DNA of 64,000 bases from Chalciporus piperatus (taxonomy: Eukaryota; Basidiomycota; Agaricomycetes; Boletales; Boletaceae). Below the pieces are notes generated by a model that saw only the letters and a program-made list of their open reading frames with translations, was not told the DNA's origin and searched no databases. A program made the position numbers and the translations under genes. Within the stretch, counting starts at the first letter, position 1, and each line of letters starts with the position of its first letter. The DNA lies in NCBI GenBank assembly GCA_038093975.1, contig JBBPTG010000008.1:348890-412889 (forward strand), in the 5' to 3' direction. Shown here piece after piece: positions 55,902-64,000 of this stretch.

Positions 55902-57402
55902 TCAGTCAATTAGAACGAAAATGTTCGATTAGGTCACGAGTATGTCAATGTCAGTGGTGCTCGTAAGACATCCTTGAAGCAGCCTAGTCGTGATACTTAG
56001 TGCCCGAACGAGGATCAGTGACAAGATAAAAAAAATACAGGATATTTTGGCTGGTCGAGAAAAGGTTTGCTATTACCGAATATTCTCGTGAGTATCTTGT
56101 CCGCAACGAGAGAGTCCAGAGCCGCGCGACTTCCTGGTCGTTGTGCCATTGCATTTCCTTCCCTGCACGGTTCGCAAACCCTTTCACCGTCCAGCCCGGC
56201 CATACGTGATTCGCTTGGGGCGACGTATTTTACTTGCCGTTTGTCTTTCCCTATGGAACTACTATACGCTGCTCTCCCCAGAGGCATATGTTGATCCTCT
56301 CCATGAGCGTAGTACGGTGCGTGGACGTCTGAACGGCGATAGTGCGGCGACTTTCGACATCTTCGTGACATTTTTGCTTCGATATTGAGGAACGTGCGAG
56401 AACCGAGAGGGCGCGCAGTCTGAGACGGTATAGGAATTGAGACTTTTTCGGGTGACACGCGACAAACTTACAATCACCTTCCCTCGGATGATACATACAA
56501 TACCCTCCCTGGCGTGATGGATCCAAAGGAGCCTAGTGAGACGGTCAGCGCTTTCTTGCTGCGGGAGCGACTCCTAAGATGCTCCAAGCACAGAACAAGT
56601 AGAGCGCCACATAAGTTGGCTGTGGGTCAGGCAAGTACTGTATAGGATCAGAGAGCGTGCGAGACGAAATCCGAAATCCGTTCACCGTGATAGCATGAGA
56701 TTCTCTCTTCAGGCATTACAGCAGTTCTCGCCGGGCCTTTCAAATCTGCTTTGGGGCTGGAGGGCGAACGACTGTCTTCATCCCGATTCTTGCTGGAGAC
56801 TAGACTCGCAATCTTTAGATCGTACAAGAATGTAGCATGTCTGGTCGTCTGACACTCCTTTCCAGAGTGTTCGGACCACGAAGCTGAGGCATCGCATCAA
56901 AGTCCGACAGAATCGATCTGACCCTGGCGCAATATACGACACAGCTTAAATTCAACGCTGGACCAGAACGCTCTGGCGGGGACGTCAGTGGCCTGGTCAA
57001 TGTGGTTCAAAGTGGGAAATAACGGCCCGCGCACGTTTGTTGGCTCTGGAGCTGAGCGCTGAGCGCTGAACGTGCGAGATGCTGGCATTCCGGAACCGAT
57101 CCCAGGCCGCGGTCTTTTTTTCCCTGGCCAACAGTCACGTTCGTCCGGTTTATTACCCATTATAATGTCAAACCAGCTGCGTTGCTGACCGAACAGGTCG
57201 TGTGTCCTGCCTCGTATTCCGAGTTCGCCTTAAAGGTAGAGTGACATCTCTTTACGAGCCGAAATCGCTCAGAGGCTCAGAAACGTGCTAAATTACCTTT
57301 TCATGTTGGCAGCTGTCATGAAGCTGCTTCTCATGGTCCGCTTTTTAAATCGCGACACGACTTCCCTCGCCACTCATCACGTCGCCGCCACTTCCCCCCG
57401 CG
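55902..57402. other. Intergenic, no supported gene
   Basis: About 1.5 kb. The longest minus-strand frame (56015-56458) is Arg/Ser rich and matches nothing I know. The last 150 bp before 57403 are a plausible promoter (CTTTTTAAATCG near 57341). A GAGCGCTGAGCGCTGA short duplication lies near 57052-57070. Confidence 0.4.
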
Positions 57403-58606
57403 ATGTCGATCACTCTAACCTCTGATGCTGTCCCTCGTATGTTGACCTCGACAGCCTTCTGGTCCTCCTTCCTCCTCTTGGTTCTCGCCTACGTCCTTTT
57501 GGCTTCGCGCTGTACGACAATTAAGCAGCGATCATGGGTCCTTACCACGCTCAGCAGTGCCGCGATGGTCCTCTCCAGTCTCCCTTTCGTTGCACAATAC
57601 GTATACTCGCGGGGACAACTGAAGGATATGTCGGTTCCCAGTCTCGCTACGGACAGCGTTTGCAGGTTCTTCCAGGCGTACCTCATCGTGTTCGTTCGAT
57701 CAATCTTTCCTGTGCTTCCATGTAACCAATAACCCCCAGTGATTTGTCCATGGGAATGTTGTTCTATCGCAGCAAAGTCAACCTTCTCACCGGCTGGATA
57801 CACCACACCGTCTACGTCTTTGTTGTCGAATATGTCATACAATGCCACTTGAGCCATGTGTTCTGTTTGGCCTCTATCTTGGAGGTAATGTTGGTGTTCT
57901 ATTCCATAGCGCGTGTTCCATGACCTTGATCGACCCAGGTTCCGACGTTCATCCTCGCTTTAGCTAGCATCAAGCCTCAATTCCGCTCGGATGTCTTCTT
58001 CGCAATCTGCTTCTTCGCGACACGCATTGTCTTCCATCTCGCCCTCGCCATCTCCCTGTTCGTCCAGAGACACGACGTCACGGGTGGCTCTTACGGACCA
58101 GGACTCATCATGGCTCTCATATTCCCCCTTCACGTCTATTGGTTCTCAGGATGTCTCAAGGGTTTCGTCAAGCGAGTCCAGGGGAACGAGAAAGCCGTCT
58201 CCGTGGCCAAGGCTAGTGTCAACCCAACCTCTCTACCAGGCTGGTCGTTTAGCACCGTTGGATCAATTCCACAGCTGACCACTAAGTCACAGAACGTCCG
58301 AGCACTCCGAGCATGTCCGCTCCTGTCTCCCACCCGTATGCGACCCGGTCGTCTATCTTGTCACGGCGTCGCCCTTCCCTTCGTCTCGCAATGAGAGCAC
58401 GGTGGGATCAGCTCGGGCTTTGGAAGGCTGGAGGCCGGTTAAATGAGATGCAACGCCGTGTGAGCGCCGCCCTCCCAGCTCGCGAGCGCGTGGACGAGTA
58501 CGTCGGACTGGACAGACGGCGATTTATCGCGACGCCTGTACCATTTGACTTGGACAATGGTTTAGAACCCGTCTCAGAGGACGTGCAGTCATTTAACTCA
58601 TCATGA
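57403..58606 (+). CDS. TLC-domain (TRAM/LAG1/CLN8-type) membrane protein
   Basis: ATG 57403 (MSITLTSDAVPRML), stop ending at 58606, about four exons. Hydrophobic segments: FWSSFLLLVLAYVLLAS; VLTTLSSAAMVLSSLPFVAQY; after an intron DLSMGMLFYRSKVNLLTGWIHHTVYVFVV (the 'D..mg...yr....l..wiHH' pattern of TLC domains); VPTFILALASI; DVFFAICFFATRIVFHLALAISLFV; and GLIMALIFPLHVYWFSGCLKGF. TLC proteins of the ER include ceramide synthases and lipid handlers. The ceramide-synthase Lag1 motif with two adjacent His is reduced here to one HH, so I do not call it a synthase. The C-terminus (RRRPSLRLAMRARWDQLGLWKAG...) is a basic then acidic cytosolic tail reached through an intron near 58216-58292. Confidence 0.7.
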
Positions 58607-59442
58607 CTATTGACATTTCTCACTTCGTTGACGATCATCAGACCACTTACGATCACGAGCTCTAATGTATACCCTTCCCTGGGCCCTTCGCTCCTGGGCC
58701 TTTTTACCCCCGGTTATAATGATCTAGGTTATATCCATATGTGCCTTATGTCTGGGGTATGAGTAGTTTGGAGTTGTACACGTTCTTTTGGGTTTTAATG
58801 CAGCATTAATGCAAAGGTGTCCAATATTGAGCAATGTTTCTTAGGAATTGGTTACGGCGGGCCAGAGGATGACGACCCTCGGCCAACCCTCGACGGCAGC
58901 TTGTAGATCGTGAAGCATTGGATGTTTTGGAGGAGCGTGTAAGCACATGGCTCGCTCCACTAGAGTCCGTATGTTGTCATAGCAGCTGCATAAGGGGTCA
59001 CCCCTTTTTTGTGCCCTCAAGCTTTTGTCCAGGAACTCCTCAACATTATTGAAGTAACCATCGTTTGAGCCCGCCGGTCGTAGTCTGGTGACCAGCCCGT
59101 CTATGAGGCAAGCCGTCGATAGACGGTCTGGTAAAATCCGTGAAAATCTTGGAGGCAGCACGGATTCTGTAACGGTAACACCTAATATGCCCGAAAAAGA
59201 AGCTTAATAAGGCTCGGTGCAGGACTACGTAGCCGAGCCTAGTTAGGCTTCAAGCGCGCGTCCCTCAACACCAGCAAGAAACCACGCCCCAAACATCCAG
59301 TACACTTATGAAAACTGGCTAGTCTCTACCATAGAGTGCTCGGCTGTTCCAGGGCGGCCCGAGGACCGTTGTGGCAGTGGTGTGTCCCTGTCCGGCAGCC
59401 CCAGATACGGTAATAGTACCGCCGCCATTGATAATTGACTTC
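58607..59442. other. Intergenic with hairpin repeat copy 2
   Basis: No gene supported. A minus-strand frame (58841-59161) contains the DRLSTACLIDGLVTRL reading of the 48-bp repeat and some protein-like sequence (NDGYFNNVEEFLDKSLRAQKRGDPLCSCYDNI), but no family is recognised. Confidence 0.4.
59081..59128. repeat. 48-bp hairpin repeat, copy 2
   Basis: Matches 2508-2555 with two mismatches. In this copy the arms are longer: ACCAGCCCGTCTAT pairs with ATAGACGGTCTGGT except for one position. Confidence 0.6.
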
Positions 59443-59810
59443 CCACGCCCCTTCTCCTTCCTCCCCATCATCGTCGTCGTCGTGCACGTCCTCAACGCGC
59501 CTCCACACTCTCCGTCGCCGTCCCACACGTCCAGGATGCGTCCTTGAAACCCTCCACTCCATTCCACCCACATTCCCTCAGGATCCCGGCGCCCTTTCGT
59601 CCTTGAAGCCTTCAGTACTCACTTCGCACGCCCATTCTCATCCTTCCCCGTCGTCGTCGTCGTTGCGCACGTCCTCAGCGTGCTTCCACACACTCTCTCG
59701 CCGTCCCACACATCCAGGACGCATTCTCGGAAACTTTCCGCTGCCTTCCACCCGCCATTTCCTCAAGATTCCGGTGTCCGCTTGTCCTTGACGCCTTCAG
59801 TACTAGCCTC
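59443..59810 (+). repeat. Two-copy tandem repeat, unit 184 bp
   Basis: Copy 1 59443-59626 and copy 2 59627-59810 share CACGCCC(C/A)TTCTC, CGTCGTCGTCGT, GCACGTCCTCA, CCGTCCCACA(C/T)(G/A)TCCAGGA and GCCTTCAGTACT at equal offsets. Pyrimidine-rich on the plus strand. The open frame it makes (Ser/Pro/His rich) is a by-product. Confidence 0.75.
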
Positions 59811-60056
59811 ACCCTTCTCACCCCACCGCTTCCACCACCCCTAGTAACGACGTTCGGGCCTGTATCCCCTGCTAGCTCACATTTTTACTGTGTTACCTCT
59901 TCGTTACCCCGAACCATCCTCGGCTTTGCAGACGCATTTCACTAGTTGGGTCGTCAATCATCAACCTTGGTTGGCTTAGGTACGTATATTTCCCAAGCTA
60001 CAAACCTATCAATGGCATGATTGAACTCTAGTTAGCTATCTATGTGTTCGAAGTAT

Positions 60057-62125
60057 CTAGAACATTGATGAAAAACCCATCTCCATGTTTGGGAAATCGA
60101 AATTCTCTAGCTGGCGAGAAAGCTGATCACATAAGTCGTTCATTTCGGCTCCTGACATCGCGCTCAGGGCAGAATTAACGTCATCTGCAGCCGACGTCGC
60201 TCCACTAGACTTTGCCAATGATCCATCCACAGCTGCCTGGTTGGGAGTCGATCCGGACGCAGTTCCCTTGTCAGAGGGAGAATGAGCCGAGGGACCGGAA
60301 ATGGTAGGTGCAGGTGAAGGAGATGTCGCTGGTGGGGATGGAGGTGGCGTTTCATCGTCGTCATTGATGGTTTCGGAACTCTTGTACTTCTTTTTGGAGC
60401 GGGAAGATGCGTCATTGCCAGCTCGGTCCTCAGCACCACGCTTGGTACCTCTGGTGCTACCTTTATCGGAACGAACGCGGCGTGTTAATTCCGTAATCTC
60501 GCCACTCTCCAATTGCTCGTTGCGCCTTCTCTCCAGCTCCTTGTACTCAGCTGTTGTTAGCTTTTTCCAATGCACCTGGCCTGTTGTCCACTTGCGATGC
60601 AACATCTCGAGTAGAGTGAGCGAGGACGATGTATTGCTGAGGTTCGCGAATGGTATCTCATCTGGCCAGCCCTCTACTGCCACTTTGTAACGCGAAACAA
60701 TGTTTCGAAAGTAATACTTCCACTGCATACTGGCATTTGGGTCGCCCGTGATCTCCTCTAGCAATTGTACCAGTGATTAACATCAATACACACGCCCGAG
60801 GTTAAAAACACTCACGTAGCGATGTAGCGATGGTGTTACGGATACTTGCGCGTACTTCACTGACACGATCACGATAGTTGTTGGCAGAACCTGTATACAA
60901 TAAGAATTAGTTATGAGTCAGTTTGCTCGTAGTTTACACACCTCGAATCCCTTGAATTGCATAGCCCTCCATCTTGCTTACAAGATCTTGGGTGTCGACA
61001 CCCATAACTGTCCCCATGAAGCCTTCGACACCGTCTGTGGCAAAAGAGACACCACGAAGCGACAGGTCCGTCGTTCCGCGTGTCACATACATGATCGTTT
61101 CGACCCCTGTACGGGATCTCAGTCGATGGAGCTAGATAAATAAGTATCAGCGTATATTCATTAAAAAATGCAGCCGATGTACCTCGTCCTCAACCCTTTT
61201 CAGTGTTTGTGTTACATCGTTGACCCTGGAGCGCGCGGATATGCGAATGCCAACGGTCTTCGTCTCCTTGAATTTGGAAAACTCGACAACAAGGTCTTGC
61301 TTCTCATCAGCCGTAAGTTGATGATAGGTCTCCCGGTTTCCTTTCACAAGCTCGGGAAGGACACCTTGCTTGAGTGAGGTAGCTGCGAAACATGTCAGTT
61401 AAGGAATAAACAATAATGAAAGGCTGAGCTCACTGTTCTCGGCATCTGTTCCTGCTGAAGCTTCCTCGGTGCGTTTCTTCCAACAAAATGCATTCCACGC
61501 ATTGATCTTAGAGTGGCGTGATTGCAATCTTGAATGCCCTATGTGGAGGTCATTTTCGACACGTCGAACACTTTTACCGTGTGTCGCTGCAAGGGACCGC
61601 GTAACATCCTCGAACTGCTTCCAGGCGTGGTCCAAGTCTTTCTTAAAGTTTGCTGATTTGTCCCGTCGAGCGAGGCCCAAATCTTTGCGGGCTTCTCGGC
61701 TAAGAATAACTTTGGGACGTTGACGGAGAGGCGGCTGAACATGCCTCTCCTTTGACGTGGCCTTTGACAGAAAGGTCTGCGTGACCATAGCAATGGGATG
61801 AGCAGCACGCACTGGCAGGGTATCCCAGCATTTATAAAGGCTTCAGAAACAAAGAGTTATGTCATTCAAACCACGATATTGTTCAAAGGAACAGAGGGGA
61901 TCTACTGAAAAATATAATTACCTGAACTCGAGCAGGGCCTTCAACCCGTAAATCAGCCGAAAGGGCCCGAGATAAAATGGACGCTTGCTCGAAGGTGAGA
62001 TTCCAGGGTGCCTCACGCAATTTCGCTTCCCAGTGAGAGTCTCGAACGGTCTCGATGAAAATACGCAGACGTGGAAGGACCTCGTCTCCAAGGTGGAACC
62101 GATCAAGCACTGCATCCGAGCTAGG
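60057..62125 (-). CDS. Multicopy-type fungal hypothetical protein (HMG-box-like region, disordered C-terminus)
   Basis: Six or more exons, stop TAG at 60057-60059. From the 5' side: an exon with LDRFHLGDEVLPRLRIFIETVRDSHWEAKLR (61925-62125), then CWDTLPVRAAHPIAMVTQTFLSK. Next is INAWNAFCWKK followed by LPELVKGNRETYHQLTADEKQDLVVEF, a helix pair resembling an HMG box. Then come ISARSRVNDVTQTLKRVE, GFMGTVMGVDTQDLVSKMEGYAIQG, WKYYFRNIVSRYKVAVEGWPDEIPF, RKWTTGQVHWKKLT and a long Ser/Pro/Thr/Asp-rich tail. I associate this layout with a family repeated many times in Agaricomycete genomes and do not know its role. The join of the 61925 exon to the next is off by one base in my reading, so the 5' part may be damaged or mis-modelled. 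Introns from 61440 to 60057 join cleanly. Confidence 0.6.
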
Positions 62126-62136
62126 ATTAGGTTATG

Positions 62137-62181
62137 AGACTTATATGGTCATCCTGGAATTTATATGGTCATCCTGGAATT
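62137..62181. repeat. 20-bp unit repeated twice
   Basis: TTATATGGTCATCCTGGAAT occurs twice in direct succession. Confidence 0.85.
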
Positions 62182-62357
62182 AAGATACAAAGTCAATTTT
62201 TTATTTGTGGAATCTCTTTGTGGGGCTGGATAGAGCACATCTGTGGGATCATTTTGAGCTAACAATCATGAAAATCCGTGGTCTCGTTCTCGAGATAAAA
62301 ATCAAACAAGGTGGTATGGGGACATATGTTGATATCGACACGAAATAAATACGTGGG

Positions 62358-62717
62358 GTCTCAGAAGTGTTACCAATGGATTCAGAGGGTCGAGAAACCC
62401 CCGGAATAATGTTTCCAGACCATAGGGATGCTTGGTCGAATTAATTCGTACATGTCTTGAGAAGGGAGGGGGGAGGGTTTTGGACAGAGCTTCGAAATAA
62501 ATAGCAGGAGCTTAGGGAGCTTTGCCATCGTCTTCAGAGGGTTGACGAACGGTAGGAACAGGTCTACCCAGGTCCCTAGCATCCTTCAGGAGCGCTAGAA
62601 AAATCGGTTTTGGGGGGGGAGGGGCTGAATTCCAGAACACCATCAAGAAAAATCTGGATGGTCTCGGGATTGTTACCAATGGATTCAGATGGTTGATAAA
62701 CCCTTGGGAACATGTTC
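62358..62717. repeat. Direct repeat of about 55 bp, spaced about 300 bp
   Basis: GTTACCAATGGATTCAGA and its flanks (GGTCTC before; GATAAACCC/GAGAAACCC after) occur at about 62358-62413 and 62661-62717. A weaker third relative (CTTCAGAGGGTTGACGAAC) is at about 62528. Confidence 0.6.
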
Positions 62718-62719
62718 TC

Positions 62720-62740
62720 AGGGTTAGGGTTAGGGTTAGG
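62720..62740 (+). repeat. Interstitial telomere-type repeat (TTAGGG)
   Basis: Three and a half tandem copies: AGGGTTAGGGTTAGGGTTAGG. TTAGGG is the telomere repeat of most filamentous fungi. Confidence 0.85.
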
Positions 62741-62748
62741 TGAACCGA

Positions 62749-62775
62749 GCCCTGCCCCGCGAAGCGGGGCTGGGC
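62749..62775. repeat. GC hairpin next to the telomeric tract
   Basis: GCCC-T-GCCCCGC, loop GAA, GCGGGGC-T-GGGC: 11 paired bases with one T-T mismatch. It lies 8 bp after the TTAGGG tract. Confidence 0.7.
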
Positions 62776-63471
62776 GAGGGACAAGACTTTCGGAAAAAGC
62801 CGTGCCGCACTCACCCGGGCCTGGGAAAAACCACTTTATCAAGATATGCCCCTGTCTTATTCGACTCGTCCGGATTCCACCCAGACTCAAAGAGGCACGT
62901 GCCCACGCACGTGGTCGATAGAGGGATTTCGACCTTTTGGTCTCATCAGTCAGGGCGCACACCCTGAAATCCCGCTATCTTTGTCAAAGTATCTAAGGCG
63001 GCTTTAGTTGCCATCGTACAATTTTTGCTTTACGCTTCGCAGACTTGACGCCAAATTTCCATTTCTGGACATCTGGACTTAAACTCATCTTTGAGCTACG
63101 CTCGGCGCAAACCGCGTCATGTGACAGCCGGACCTCCTCGGCCCTCTCGTTCCGGATGTGAGATTCCTTAGTCGCCTGCCTGGACATCATCATAGTAAGG
63201 GACCGTTCCCACGCCACAGGAGAACTTGTTCCCACAGCCGTCCCCGTCATCGTAAGCGGTTATGAGTAGCTTTTGACCATCCCTAGGGTGAATTGTAACC
63301 CTAAACCTAACCCTAGAATGTCCCAATTAGGACATTAGGGTTCCGTAAAAGGCAATCCCCTGTCACCCTATAGTCAGTTGGTAGCTATATTGAATAGACT
63401 GCACGGAGAATGGGCTTCTGGGATGCCCGCGCACATGCTGATACAGATGCGCACGTGATCACAGTTGCGTG
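62776..63471. other. Subtelomeric-looking spacer, no gene seen
   Basis: About 0.7 kb without supported genes. Contains the inverted CCCTAA-type tract at 63297-63316. Confidence 0.4.
63297..63316 (-). repeat. Degenerate telomere-type repeat in opposite orientation
   Basis: AACCCTAAACCTAACCCTAG: two perfect and one altered CCCTAA unit, inverted relative to 62720-62740. Confidence 0.7.
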
Positions 63472-63937
63472 TTGCACGACGGGCGTCCTGGATGCCCGTG
63501 TGGTGCATTGGCATCGAAGTCACGTGACCGCGGTCCTTCGTTGCACGACGGTCGTCCAGGACGCCCGCGCGTGTACCAGTCATACACAGTGAATGATAAT
63601 ATAGGTGTTTATTACAATAGTATGTACACTGTGTATTTACTGTGGCAATGGGAGCGAGAACGGGCGTCCTGGACGCCCGTCGTGTGCGCGGGCATGGAGA
63701 TCACGTGACCGCGGTCACTCGTTGCACGACGGTCGTCCAGGACGCCCGTGACTGCACCAGTAGTACATAGTCAATTAATTCAGTACAATTGTAGCTCGTA
63801 TTTACACACTATTAACTATCTATCTATCTATAATGATGAGCACGAGCATGGGCGTCCTGGACGCCCGTCGTGCAACGAGTGACCGCGGTCACGTGATCTC
63901 CATGCCCGCGCCCACGACGGGCGTCCAGGACACCCGC
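63472..63937. repeat. GC-rich palindromic repeat units, two direct and one inverted
   Basis: Units at 63472-63570, 63660-63750 and, inverted, 63849-63937. Each has GGGCGTCCTGGACGCCC-type palindromes at both ends and a central TCACGTGACCGCGGTCAC-type block, itself palindromic. The spacers between units are AT-rich and differ. A partial relative precedes them at about 63412-63471. Confidence 0.8.
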
Positions 63938-64000
63938 AGTGCACGAGCGTAGTGAGAAATAGAATGAATATAAACTTACTTTGTTTACCTAGCCATTGTG

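Noticed and set aside
56015..56458. Possible minus-strand gene of 147 codons
   Set aside because: Arg/Ser-rich without known motif, no splice partner and no promoter signal; probably chance.
59435..59791. 118-codon Ser/Pro/His-rich open frame
   Set aside because: Composition and internal duplication follow from the 184-bp tandem repeat; no start context or exon partner.
63410..63708. Short open frames in the palindromic units
   Set aside because: Produced by repeated GC-rich DNA; no protein features.
63472..63937. CRISPR-like array
   Set aside because: Only three units, one inverted, with variable spacer length, in a eukaryotic genome; these are palindromic subtelomeric-type repeats.

Overview
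The window reads as nuclear DNA of a filamentous basidiomycete, most likely an Agaricomycete. Genes are split by many short (about 45-80 nt) GT-AG introns. TATA boxes lie upstream of some genes. The gene families are fungal (RPS19, TIM9, DAHP synthase, Delta-12 desaturase, pyruvate decarboxylase, DUF6593-like and DUF7702-like proteins). The telomere-type repeat is TTAGGG. A Rhizoctonia/Ceratobasidium-like source is a guess, not a demonstration. Gene models were made by eye; exon ends are approximate unless stated.

Layout. 1-1.6 kb: 3' end of a glutathione S-transferase gene (+) and a DUF6593-like gene (-). 3.1-9.4 kb: one minus-strand gene in which an AMP-binding (adenylation) domain, a carrier-protein-like domain and a complete ABCC-type ABC transporter follow each other. 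The carrier-to-transporter junction is inside one exon. This is the most unusual object in the window. 10.8-17.8 kb: a 7-TM-type membrane protein, a Delta-12 fatty acid desaturase and a CK1-like kinase, all minus strand. 17.5-27.6 kb: a segmental duplication. Kinase 5' end plus pyruvate decarboxylase (PDC) occurs twice, with a zinc alcohol dehydrogenase pseudogene between the copies. PDC and ADH are consecutive steps of ethanol fermentation. 27.8-38.7 kb: a GNAT pseudogene, RPS19, an F-box protein, a polytopic STELLO-like glycosyltransferase candidate, DAHP synthase, TIM9 and a peroxiredoxin Q/BCP.

39.8-53.0 kb: a large chromovirus-like Ty3/gypsy LTR retrotransposon with identical 227-bp LTRs. 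Its Gag-Pol frame is split by a second, nested LTR element (45591-50226). The nested element has 589-bp LTRs, a perfect 5-bp target duplication (CCGGC) and no recognisable coding capacity. Each nested LTR holds eight TGAGTCA (Gcn4/AP-1-type) sites, five of them about 10 bp apart, and the interior carries families of small hairpins. A broken hAT transposase 3' end abuts the outer element.

54.5-58.6 kb: an old-yellow-enzyme gene and a TLC-domain membrane protein gene. 59-64 kb looks subtelomeric: a 184-bp tandem repeat, a multi-exon gene that I take to belong to a repeated fungal family, interstitial TTAGGG/CCCTAA tracts in opposite orientation, and GC-rich palindromic units near the right edge.

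Stretches above 300 bp with nothing convincing are stated as such in the feature list.
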